From the NCBI RefSeq assembly GCF_001748245.1, contig NZ_BDFO01000001.1:6725346-6789345 (forward strand): a stretch of DNA of 64,000 nucleotides, given 5' to 3'. A model generated the notes under the pieces. It searched no databases, had not been told where the DNA came from, and saw only the letters and a list, made by a program, of their open reading frames with translations. This document shows positions 1 through 7,257 of this stretch, piece after piece; within the stretch, counting starts at the first letter, position 1, and the number at the start of each line of letters is the position of its first letter. Source of the stretch: Oligoflexus tunisiensis. Lineage in GTDB: Bacteria > Bdellovibrionota_B > Oligoflexia > Oligoflexales > Oligoflexaceae. The position numbers and the translations under genes were made by a program.

Positions 1-807
1 CACCTGCTTTACGCCCGTTTCTGGCATAAGGTGCTTTATGATGCCGGTCTGGTTTCAACCAAGGAGCCGTTCCAGAAACTGATCAATCAGGGCATGATCC
101 TCGGCGAAAATAACGAGAAAATGTCGAAGAGCCGCGGCAATGTCGTGAATCCCGATGATGTGATCGAACAGTGGGGCGCGGATGCGTTCCGGCTTTATGA
201 GATGTTCATGGGTCCTTTGGAAGCTGTGAAGCCCTGGAAGTCGGACGGTATCGTGGGAACCCATCGTTTCCTGTCCCGCTTCTGGCGTTTGATGATCACA
301 CCGGAAGGGGAGCTGGCGCAAAAGGCGGGCAAGCCGAGCGAGGCCTTTGAGAAGCAGCTGCATAAAACCATCAAGAAGGTGGGTGAGGATACGGAAGCCT
401 TGCGCTTCAACACCGCGATCGCGGCGATGATGGAACTGGTCAACATGGGGCTCAAGGAGCCGGTGATCGGCCCGGATGCGGCGAAGGCCATGATGATTCT
501 TTTGAATCCCTATGCGCCGCACATGGCTGAAGAACTCTGGTCACGCTATGGCGGCAAGGAGTCGATGACCTATGAACCCTGGCCTTCGTATGATCCTGCG
601 AAATGCGTGGATGATACCGTGACGCTTTCCATTCAGGTGAACGGCAAAATGCGGGGAACCATTGAGGTGCTCAAGACCGCGGACAAGGATTCGATCTTTG
701 CCCAGGCCAAGGCTGTCGAGGCGGTGGCGAAGCAGATGAAAGACAAGGAATTGCTTAAGGAGATTTATGTTCCTGGCAAGATCATCAACTTCGTTGTGAA
801 GGGATGA
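1..807 (+). CDS. leuS: Leucyl-tRNA synthetase, C-terminal part (cut by window edge)
   Basis: Class I aminoacyl-tRNA synthetase that charges tRNA-Leu in the cytosol. The frame is open from base 1, so 268 C-terminal residues are visible. The KMSKS signature is at visible residues 40-44 (about bases 118-132), inside GENNEKMSKSRGNVVNPD. After it come the helical anticodon-binding domain and the small C-terminal domain (VNGKMRGTIEV near residues 212-222, ending KIINFVVKG). The stop is TGA at 805-807. The start and the editing domain lie outside the window. The next gene begins 69 bases downstream and has its own promoter-like element, so co-transcription is uncertain. Identification is firm. Confidence 0.97.
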   Translation, partial: HLLYARFWHKVLYDAGLVSTKEPFQKLINQGMILGENNEKMSKSRGNVVNPDDVIEQWGADAFRLYEMFMGPLEAVKPWKSDGIVGTHRFLSRFWRLMITPEGELAQKAGKPSEAFEKQLHKTIKKVGEDTEALRFNTAIAAMMELVNMGLKEPVIGPDAAKAMMILLNPYAPHMAEELWSRYGGKESMTYEPWPSYDPAKCVDDTVTLSIQVNGKMRGTIEVLKTADKDSIFAQAKAVEAVAKQMKDKELLKEIYVPGKIINFVVKG

Positions 808-838
808 CGAGGGGATGCTCCGATGCGGGTGGGGACCG

Positions 839-847
839 TGATATAAT
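839..847 (+). promoter_or_regulatory. Extended -10 promoter candidate for the GT51 fusion gene
   Basis: Bases 839-847 read TGATATAAT, an exact TGnTATAAT extended -10 element, about 30 bases before the ATG at 877. No good -35 hexamer lies 17 bases upstream, which is typical of extended -10 promoters. Seen by eye only. Confidence 0.5.
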
Positions 848-876
848 GGAAGCACCAACTTCCCCCACGGAATCCC

Positions 877-2865
877 ATGCTGCGTCCCGCGAAAATTCTT
901 ATGCCTTTGGCCCTGGCTTCAGGGCTTTGCTTCGTTGTCCTGGCGTCACAGGCCTGGCTGAAACCCAAGGCCAAGGCCTACGCCACACGCAAACTCGCCA
1001 GCCTTTTGAAACAGACCGACCTTAGGGTTCAATACGAAGACATCAGCCTCATGTGGGACGGCTTTCGGGTCGAAGGACTGGCCTGCACATCACCCCAGAT
1101 GCGGGTGCATGGAGCGGTTGAGGTGGCCTTTCGATTCTGGCCGGGGCCGGGCTTTGGACGTCCGGAACGGGTGACGCTCGATCACGCGCGGGTGGCCCTT
1201 CTGCGTTCCCCGGAAACGGTCCGAGCCAGATCCTCCTCAGGCAAGGGTTCGGCGCCTCAGGTGGATGCCGCGTCTCTCACGCTCCTCCAAAAGCTGCTGA
1301 AACCGGGCATCAATTTGCAGTTCAGAAAAGTCCGCCTCGAGGTGCTGGATGCGCGACGCGAACGCGTGATGCACATCAATCGCCTGGACGCCACGCTGTC
1401 TGCCGTCGAGCAGCATGTGGAGATGCAGCTGCAGGGCTTTCATTATCGAGGCCGGGAAATCCTCCAGGGTCTCAACGGCCAGCTCATCCTGCAGGAGAAG
1501 CAGGGCCGCCTGCCCTTTTTTGTCACCGCACGGGAGCAGGGCAGCGAACCCTGGCAGCTTCAGGGCGCGATCAGCGCGGATCTCGATTCCCTCGAACTTC
1601 GTCACAAACGCATGGGCATACCCTCGCGCTGGCAGCCCTGGCTGCGTTCGATCGAACCCAAGGATCGCCTCGAGCTTCTCCTGAAACTGGAAGTGGCTGG
1701 CCTGAAAAAAGGTCAGAATCTGGACTTCGATGTGCAGATCGCGAGCAACAACCTGGAAATCAATCACCCTCTCTTGAGCAGCGACAAGGTCGGTCCCTGG
1801 CCGTTCACCATTCGCGCCCAGGGTGATTTCAATCCGGAACGCGGTTCGCTCTCCGTCCGCCGCGGCTTGATCTATGTTCTGCAGGCGGCGCAAAAAGCTC
1901 AGATGAAGAGCAGCTTCACTCTCGCCAAGAATGATCTTCTGAAACCCATGACCGAGGACCCCTGGCGCCTGAACTGGAAGCTGGCGGAAACCGACTGTCA
2001 GGACATCCTCGATATCCTGCCTCGCCAGGATTTCCCGCTCCTGCAAGGCTTTCAGGTCAAAGGCCAGGTGGAACTGACGGCGAATATCGAGCTTCTGCCC
2101 GAAAAAGGCCGGGCGATTGAATTCCCGAGTGGTCAGCAGACCTTTGCCTGCAGGATCACCCGCGTTCCCGAAAATTTCACCGAAAACTGGATCCGTCAGC
2201 GCGTGCAAACCATGCGTGGCCAGGACTTTGTCCCCATCACCGGCATCTCCGAGGATTTTCTTCGGGGCATCATCGCCGCCGAGGACGCCACCTTCTGGCA
2301 GCATGAAGGGGTGCGGACCAGTGCCCTCATCGCCGCGTTCCAGGCGAACCTCAAGGCCGGCAAGGTGCTCTTTGGGGGCTCGACCATCACCATGCAGATG
2401 GTCAAAAACTTTTATCTGAGTCATGAAAAGGTTCTGAGCCGGAAACTGCAGGAGCTTCTCATCAGCTGGGCCCTGGAGCAGACCCTCGATAAGAAGGATA
2501 TTCTGGAAGTCTATGCCAACATCATTCAATTCGGGCCGAACGTCTACGGCATCCGCCGCGCGAGTCAAACCTACTTCGGCAAGGAACCATCTCAGCTCAC
2601 CACGGCGGAAGCCCTGTTTTTATCGTCCATCCTGCCGAGCCCGAACCGGCATTATCGGGAAAGCTATTGCGAAGGTCGTCTGAGCGAGGAACTTCAGGAA
2701 CGCATGCAGAAGGTGGCGAACGGCCTGGCCACGATGCAGCCCGGCCAGCCCCTGCTCACTCTTTATCAGGATTCCGTCCGGCGTCTCTATTTTCAAGGGA
2801 ATGGCCGCTGTTCATCCAAACTCCAGATCAGCCGGCGGAAGGAAGCGGGCGGCTCCCGCTTCTAG
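877..2865 (+). CDS. AsmA-like protein fused to a GT51 peptidoglycan transglycosylase domain
   Basis: 662 residues with an N-terminal membrane anchor (residues 7-27) and a roughly 400-residue periplasmic AsmA/DUF748-like region. The C-terminal domain is a glycosyltransferase family 51 (penicillin-binding protein transglycosylase) domain. GT51 motif 1 is AAEDATFWQHEG with the expected catalytic Glu at 469; motif 2 is GGSTITMQMVKN from residue 500. GT51 enzymes polymerise lipid II into glycan strands at the outer face of the inner membrane. No transpeptidase domain follows, so this is a monofunctional transglycosylase with an unusual N-terminal extension. The 3' end overlaps the convergent HipB-like gene by 54 bases. 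The GT51 call is firm; the AsmA-like label rests on general character. Confidence 0.85.
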   Translation: MLRPAKILMPLALASGLCFVVLASQAWLKPKAKAYATRKLASLLKQTDLRVQYEDISLMWDGFRVEGLACTSPQMRVHGAVEVAFRFWPGPGFGRPERVTLDHARVALLRSPETVRARSSSGKGSAPQVDAASLTLLQKLLKPGINLQFRKVRLEVLDARRERVMHINRLDATLSAVEQHVEMQLQGFHYRGREILQGLNGQLILQEKQGRLPFFVTAREQGSEPWQLQGAISADLDSLELRHKRMGIPSRWQPWLRSIEPKDRLELLLKLEVAGLKKGQNLDFDVQIASNNLEINHPLLSSDKVGPWPFTIRAQGDFNPERGSLSVRRGLIYVLQAAQKAQMKSSFTLAKNDLLKPMTEDPWRLNWKLAETDCQDILDILPRQDFPLLQGFQVKGQVELTANIELLPEKGRAIEFPSGQQTFACRITRVPENFTENWIRQRVQTMRGQDFVPITGISEDFLRGIIAAEDATFWQHEGVRTSALIAAFQANLKAGKVLFGGSTITMQMVKNFYLSHEKVLSRKLQELLISWALEQTLDKKDILEVYANIIQFGPNVYGIRRASQTYFGKEPSQLTTAEALFLSSILPSPNRHYRESYCEGRLSEELQERMQKVANGLATMQPGQPLLTLYQDSVRRLYFQGNGRCSSKLQISRRKEAGGSRF

Positions 2866-3123
2866 GTCCGCCTCATCCACGGCCGCCGTCGCCCCGGCCC
2901 GCGGCACCGTATAATCCTGATCCCAGGGCCGGAAATCGCGAATCACACCAATCTGATAACCCAGGGCCCGCAGCACCTGATTCACACTATCGAGCTGCAC
3001 CGAAGCCTTGTTTTTCTCAAGCTGATAAACAAAGTTCAGCCCGACACCGGAACGCGCCGCGAGCTGCTGCTGGGTCAGTCCCTGCCGTTTGCGCTCCGCA
3101 CGCACAAAATTGCCTATCTCCAT
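2812..3123 (-). CDS. HipB-like XRE family helix-turn-helix regulator, orphan
   Basis: 103 residues. The XRE/Cro-type HTH covers about residues 5-58 (RAERKRQGLTQQQLAARSGV, then a LEKNKASVQLDSVNQVLRALG helix) and closely resembles HipB antitoxins, which bind DNA and a HipA kinase. The C-terminal 35 residues are low-complexity and acidic. No hipA-like gene lies on either side: downstream is the convergent transglycosylase fusion, whose last 54 bases it overlaps, and upstream is a metallo-hydrolase gene. It could be a stand-alone repressor or a toxin-antitoxin remnant. The HTH is clear; the role is unknown. Confidence 0.8.
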   Translation of the reverse strand: MEIGNFVRAERKRQGLTQQQLAARSGVGLNFVYQLEKNKASVQLDSVNQVLRALGYQIGVIRDFRPWDQDYTVPRAGATAAVDEADLEAGAARFLPPADLEFG

Positions 3124-3212
3124 GCAGGCATCCCCTTCTCGCCAGTCTATGACTCATGAATACTATCCATTGTCGCAGATCCTTTGGCGGAGTAGAAGAT
3201 TTTGCCCACTCA

Positions 3213-4100
3213 TTAAAGCGTATGCCGCACCAGGGTGGGCTGTTCGTTCGTGGGAACGTAACGATCCTTGCTGTCTTTCGTCACCTGGCTCGCCGCCACC
3301 TCACTATCGTGGGTGTAGAAAAGAGTCCAGTGTTCGGGAACAGCGACGGTATAGAGGTCCTGTTTCTCATCGATGACCTGTTCGGCGAAGCGATCGTAAC
3401 CCATCGTGATCGGCAGATGGACCCAGGCCTTGCCCGGGATCAAATCACCGGCAAAAATTATGGTTTCCCGCGGCCCACGGACCACGGTGTGCATATGTCC
3501 CGGCGTGTGACCGTGACTGAACCGGAAAAAGAGCTGCTCGCGCGGAAACTCAGGCAGCGAATCCCCTTCGATCACCACGAGACGTCCGGACTTCTCCAGC
3601 TTCTCGCTCAGCCCGGGAATGAACGAGGCGCGATCCCGCGGATGCGGTTTCTGCGCGCGATTCCAGGCTTCCCGTCCCACCACGAATTTGGCTTTGGGAA
3701 ACACCAGATCATCACGGCCTTGCACGATGTCGGCATGCGCAGGCAGGAGCCCTCCGGCGTGATCAAAATGCAAATGAGACAGGATCACATAATCGATCTC
3801 ATCCGGCTTCACACCAAGGGCCTGAAGATTGGCCAGGAGGCGATGATCGGATTCCATGAGGCCATAGCGTTCGGCCATGGCCGGCTCCATGTAAGCACCA
3901 ATTCCGGTCTCACAGAGCATCTTTACGCTGCCCCACTCCACCAGCATGCAGCGGCAGGCGAGTGCGATGCGTCCTAACGCGTCCGGTTTAGCCCAACGTT
4001 CCCACAGGGGACGGGGTGCATTTCCAAACATGGCACCGCCATCCAGCAACTGGGAATTGCCAAGTACGGACGACACACGGATATCTGTGTAGCGCGGCAT
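3213..4100 (-). CDS. Metallo-beta-lactamase-fold hydrolase (lactonase-like)
   Basis: 295 residues. The metal-binding motif HLHFDHAGG is at residues 109-117 (His109, His111, Asp113, His114). The later ligands are His in GHTPGHMH, the bridging Asp in FAGDLIPG and a C-terminal His (FYTHDS). This arrangement fits the glyoxalase II/AiiA-type branch of the superfamily, which hydrolyses esters, lactones or thioesters with two metal ions. The substrate cannot be told from sequence. There is no signal peptide, so it is probably cytosolic. The start has a good AAGGAG Shine-Dalgarno 8 bases upstream. The 5' side faces the AT-rich gap at 4101-4638, where its promoter should be. Confidence 0.85.
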   Translation of the reverse strand: MPRYTDIRVSSVLGNSQLLDGGAMFGNAPRPLWERWAKPDALGRIALACRCMLVEWGSVKMLCETGIGAYMEPAMAERYGLMESDHRLLANLQALGVKPDEIDYVILSHLHFDHAGGLLPAHADIVQGRDDLVFPKAKFVVGREAWNRAQKPHPRDRASFIPGLSEKLEKSGRLVVIEGDSLPEFPREQLFFRFSHGHTPGHMHTVVRGPRETIIFAGDLIPGKAWVHLPITMGYDRFAEQVIDEKQDLYTVAVPEHWTLFYTHDSEVAASQVTKDSKDRYVPTNEQPTLVRHTL

Positions 4101-4638
4101 GACGCATACTCCTTCGGAATTGTCGGATTACAGAGGAAGCAGGATTCACTTCAGATTTAATTAACACTCTGTAGGGCTTGATAGAAGAGGCTTTCAGAGG
4201 GCTCAAGATGGCTGCGCAAAAATTCATCTTTCCCATCGACACGCCTGAGAGCGCGGGACACAAGGGGGTTAACCCCATATTATTCACAGAGACTGTGGAT
4301 AATTTAGGACGTTTACAAGGACTGGCATAAACCGTTACAAATTTAAATTTCCCCGGAATCCACCCAGCACCTTTTCGGCACCTCTAAGTGGTTGAATCAC
4401 CTGGAATTTGGGTAGGTTTTTAACGGATTAATCAAATAATAGCAAGGCCCCATCACCGACTTCAAAATTGCGAAAGACCCTCCTGAAACCCCTGCCTGTC
4501 ATGTCTTTAAACAGTTTTTAAAATTATTATCTAACTGTCATGATTGACATGTCATGAAGGCATGCATATTGCTACTTATTCCTTGTCGTAATGGTCGTTG
4601 TTTTTCTGGAACGGAACTGTTCGAGTGGAGAGGTGGTT
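4101..4638. other. AT-rich intergenic region with two DnaA boxes and palindromes
   Basis: This 538-base gap has no convincing gene. It contains a perfect 12-bp palindrome GGGGTTAACCCC (4265-4276) and a DnaA box TTATTCACA (4280-4288). A consensus DnaA box follows on the other strand (TGTGGATAA, 4294-4302), then an AT palindrome AAATTTAAATTT (4339-4350) and further AT-rich sequence. Near its right end, three TGTCATG repeats surround a TTGACA hexamer (see the promoter entry). It separates divergent genes, so it must hold promoters both ways. The DnaA-box pair could be a replication-origin fragment, a DnaA-titration site or a DnaA-controlled promoter. dnaA itself is not in the window. Confidence 0.5.
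4544..4572 (+). promoter_or_regulatory. Candidate promoter with TGTCATG operator-like repeats
   Basis: A perfect -35 TTGACA (4544-4549) is followed by only a weak -10 (TATTGC, 4567-4572, spacing 17). TGTCATGA at 4536-4543 and 4550-4557 flank and touch the -35, and a third TGTCATG begins at 4497. TGACATGTCA (4545-4554) is a palindrome. A weak -10 plus repeated half-sites suggests a regulated promoter for the beta-barrel gene at 4639. Confidence 0.4.
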
Positions 4639-5256
4639 ATGTATTTTCGCAATTATTTTGCGAGCCTGTGCCTGCTTCTGGGAGCCCAGACAGCCCTGGC
4701 CCAGTCGCATGCCCTGGTCGATCGCAATCGTTCGTCAGAACGGGCCAATGTCTTTATTTTCCAGTCCATTGATGGAGAATACGGCAGGATTCAGAAGTCC
4801 TTCAAAAGCCAGCCGGAAACTGTCAACCAGACCTGGCGTGGCTATGGAATTCGCAACGGGGTGGGCGTCGAGCTCTTCAAGTTTACCCAGTTCAGCCTGT
4901 CCCATACGCTGGTGAATTTGCGCTCGCGCGATTCCAGTCTTGAAAACATGCGCGGCAGCAGACTCTCAGGTGAAGTCACCTTTGCCTTCAGCGCTCCGAT
5001 CACCAATATTCAGTTCGGGCTCGGTGTGATTGCCTCGCAGATGGACTATCAGAACTATGAAAAAAGCGGCGCCTATGTCGGCACCGGCCATTACTTCAAT
5101 ATGGGTTTCAATTATTTCGTGAGCCAGATGTTTTCCGTGCAGTTCCTCGGCAAACGCTCCACCACCCGCCATACGGCTTCCGGTGGTTCACTCGATCTGC
5201 AGGAGATGCATTCCAACACGGATAGTCTCAGCTTCGGCCTGGCGATCTGGATCTGA
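4639..5256 (+). CDS. Secreted outer-membrane beta-barrel-like protein
   Basis: 205 residues with a signal peptide (residues 1-22, cleavage after TALA-Q). The mature part has alternating hydrophobic/polar strands (LSGEVTFAFSAP, FGLGVIAS, FNMGFNYFVSQM) and ends in a hydrophobic strand SLSFGLAIWI, typical of an outer-membrane beta-barrel with about eight strands. No family is recognised. I chose the ATG at 4639 over an upstream ATG at 4591 because GGAGAGG precedes it and the signal peptide begins there. Transcription probably starts in the preceding AT-rich gap. Function is unknown; a structural or stress-related porin-like role is only a guess. Confidence 0.7.
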   Translation: MYFRNYFASLCLLLGAQTALAQSHALVDRNRSSERANVFIFQSIDGEYGRIQKSFKSQPETVNQTWRGYGIRNGVGVELFKFTQFSLSHTLVNLRSRDSSLENMRGSRLSGEVTFAFSAPITNIQFGLGVIASQMDYQNYEKSGAYVGTGHYFNMGFNYFVSQMFSVQFLGKRSTTRHTASGGSLDLQEMHSNTDSLSFGLAIWI

Positions 5257-5268
5257 CCCAGGTCTGGA

Positions 5269-6066
5269 TCACGTCCCAACCTGAAAAAGCCGCTTATAAT
5301 TCGTCCAAATCTGATCACGGGCCTGGTCTTCCGACCAGTTCCGCAGTTCCGCCATCAGTTTCACCGTTCCCACGACATTGGCCGGTTCATTGCGTTCACC
5401 GCGCACGGGCGCCAGATACGGGCAATCCGTTTCCGTCAGCACGAGGTCCTGCGGCAGCTCTCGCAGGAGCTTGCGAAAGGATTCGTTGTTCCGTGCATTG
5501 GCCGGGATGGAAAAATACCAGCCATGCTGTTCGGCAGCGCGCAGGGCGAGTTTGCTCTTGCCGCCATAGCAGTGAAAATCCACCCGCTTGACGCCATGCG
5601 CTGCGAGAATTTCCATCGCCCGCTCCTCGCGTTTGCGGGTGTGGATGATGAGAGGCTTGTCAAACTCCAGAGCGATCCCGATCAGCTCCTCAAATACCTT
5701 TTCCTGCGCGGCGAATGTTTCCTCACCCACCCAGTAGCCGTCCAAACCGCACTCGCCGATGGCAAAAGCGCGGCCGGCGGCAGCCTCCCGACGAATGCCG
5801 GCAATCGCATCCGGCACATGGAATTTGCGAATGGGAAAGGGCAGATTCGCCACGATATCATTCACCGCATCGATCGGATAGATGCCGAGCGCGGGTTTGA
5901 TCACCGGGTACTGCTGGGCCAGCTCCAGAATGCGCTGGTTGGAAGTAGGCTCAAGGCCGTTGACGACGATGGCCGCCAGCCCGCTTTGTTCGGCACGGGC
6001 GATAACCTCGGGCAAATCCGTTGCGAAATCTTCATGTGTTAAATGGCTATGAACATCAACGTACAC
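5269..6066 (-). CDS. tatD: TatD family metal-dependent hydrolase
   Basis: 265 residues, the normal TatD length. Metal ligands are visible: HSH at residues 6-8, Glu in IGECGLDGY, His in IIHTRK, His in FHCYGG and Asp in LTETDCPY. TatD proteins are cytosolic metal-dependent DNases linked to DNA repair and quality control. The start is GTG at 6064-6066, with AGGAG 7 bases upstream. That Shine-Dalgarno directly abuts the end of the palindromic element at 6078-6204, which separates this gene from the same-strand gene upstream. The two were probably a tight operon before the insertion. Confidence 0.93.
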   Translation of the reverse strand: MYVDVHSHLTHEDFATDLPEVIARAEQSGLAAIVVNGLEPTSNQRILELAQQYPVIKPALGIYPIDAVNDIVANLPFPIRKFHVPDAIAGIRREAAAGRAFAIGECGLDGYWVGEETFAAQEKVFEELIGIALEFDKPLIIHTRKREERAMEILAAHGVKRVDFHCYGGKSKLALRAAEQHGWYFSIPANARNNESFRKLLRELPQDLVLTETDCPYLAPVRGERNEPANVVGTVKLMAELRNWSEDQARDQIWTNYKRLFQVGT

Positions 6067-6077
6067 GAACAGGCTCC

Positions 6078-6204
6078 TAGAGGGTGTTGAAAAGGCCGCT
6101 CAGGCAAGGCGCGAGAGAGGCGAGCACCGGAGTGTACACGCTGGTACATGAGGAGCGGAGCTGACCGAGCAACGCAGAATGAGGGGCCTTTTCAACACCC
6201 TCTA
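6078..6204. mobile_element. MITE-like palindromic element with 20-bp perfect terminal inverted repeats
   Basis: The left arm TAGAGGGTGTTGAAAAGGCC (6078-6097) and the right arm at 6185-6204 are exact reverse complements. Between them is an 87-bp GC-rich core containing GTGTACA and GTACATGAG. There is no coding capacity. Both ends carry TA, as expected for an element that duplicates a TA target (IS630/Tc1-like). Removing 123 bp plus one TA restores an uninterrupted TAGGAG, which would be both the stop codon of the upstream gene and the Shine-Dalgarno of tatD. No second copy is in this window. It could also be a REP-type repeat able to form a long hairpin in the transcript. Confidence 0.75.
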
Positions 6205-7212
6205 ATCTGCGGCCTCCGCATGCTGGGAGAGCCTGGTCGATATACTCACATTTGCAGCCGTTGGTCGACTGTTTTTTGCACCGGAGACGGTCGCAAAGTG
6301 CAGCGTTACCTTCTGTTTTTTGGCCCTCTCCTGCAAACTCTTCAGGATCGCACGAAGTTTCGGCCAGCTGAGAAAGGCGGATTCAGCGGACAGCGCCAGT
6401 GTGAAAACCTCATCGGTCCGCTCCTCCTTCACCTGGCGATCAAATCGGGCCAGGATTTCCTGCGGATCGTTCAGCTCCACAATCCCGCCGCGCTGCGGAA
6501 CGGCCCGCACCGTGGGATGATGGGTGGACAGCTTTTGAACGGTGGCGGCATCCGCGCGAGCCAACACGCTCCAGCTCTGCTGCACCCAGGCGCTGATGGG
6601 AAACTCGCCCAGCTTTGGTGTGACGAGCCCAGGATCGACCGGGGTCATTTCAAAGCGATAACCAAAGGCGGCTGCGAGCTCTGTAATATAGGGAGCGCCC
6701 ATCCAGCCCCGGACTGTGAAACTCTTCAGAGCGGTGAAGCCGGCCGCATGCAGTGTCCGCTGTGCAACCGCGAGGAGCTTCAGGGTTTCCTCTCGCGTAT
6801 AAACGGTCAGCGGCACATCGAGGCCGCAGTCGTCCCTGCAGAGTTCGCCCTCATCCAAATAACCCCAAAACGTCGGCTCCAGTTTCAGGATGACCCCGGC
6901 CTTCTTCACCAGCGGTTCCATCGGTACCAGATAGAGACCCACCTCATCGTGAGCCGCAAAGATCTTATGCATGGCCAGGACATTGCCGGCGGCCTTGGTT
7001 TCATCCAAAAAATAAGTCGGATTCACGAAATGAGTCACCGGGATATCGGGAAAGGCTTTGCGCAGGCGTTCGAGGGCATCCAAATTGGGCGCAAGAAGTT
7101 CGCGGCCTTCCCAATGGACGGTGACATCAATCGTCAGGGTGGAAGCGGAAAAAGCTGTCCAGGACGAACAGCTGACAGCGGACAGGAGTCCCATGGTCCA
7201 AAGAGAGCGCAT
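6202..7212 (-). CDS. Secreted polysaccharide-deacetylase-like (NodB-fold) protein
   Basis: 336 residues with a signal peptide (MRSLWTMGLLSAVSCSSWTAFSA). The mature start LTIDVTVHWEGREL, followed by alternating strands and helices (VTHFVNPTYF, HDEVGLYLVP, SFTVRGWMGAPYITELAAAFGYRFEM), recalls the beta/alpha barrel of the NodB/glycoside hydrolase-deacetylase superfamily. The classical HxxxH zinc motif is not obvious, so activity is uncertain. The ATG at 7212 is chosen because AGGAG precedes it by 7 bases. The TAG stop is formed by the terminal CTA of the palindromic element downstream. tatD follows on the same strand. Confidence 0.55.
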   Translation of the reverse strand: MRSLWTMGLLSAVSCSSWTAFSASTLTIDVTVHWEGRELLAPNLDALERLRKAFPDIPVTHFVNPTYFLDETKAAGNVLAMHKIFAAHDEVGLYLVPMEPLVKKAGVILKLEPTFWGYLDEGELCRDDCGLDVPLTVYTREETLKLLAVAQRTLHAAGFTALKSFTVRGWMGAPYITELAAAFGYRFEMTPVDPGLVTPKLGEFPISAWVQQSWSVLARADAATVQKLSTHHPTVRAVPQRGGIVELNDPQEILARFDRQVKEERTDEVFTLALSAESAFLSWPKLRAILKSLQERAKKQKVTLHFATVSGAKNSRPTAANVSISTRLSQHAEAAD

Positions 7213-7257
7213 TTGCTGGCTCCTCATCGGCATGGGACAAATGCTGGTCCCACACCG

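Noticed and set aside
1237..2568. 443-residue antisense frame over the GT51 fusion
   Set aside because: No recognisable domain; the sense strand carries intact GT51 motifs.
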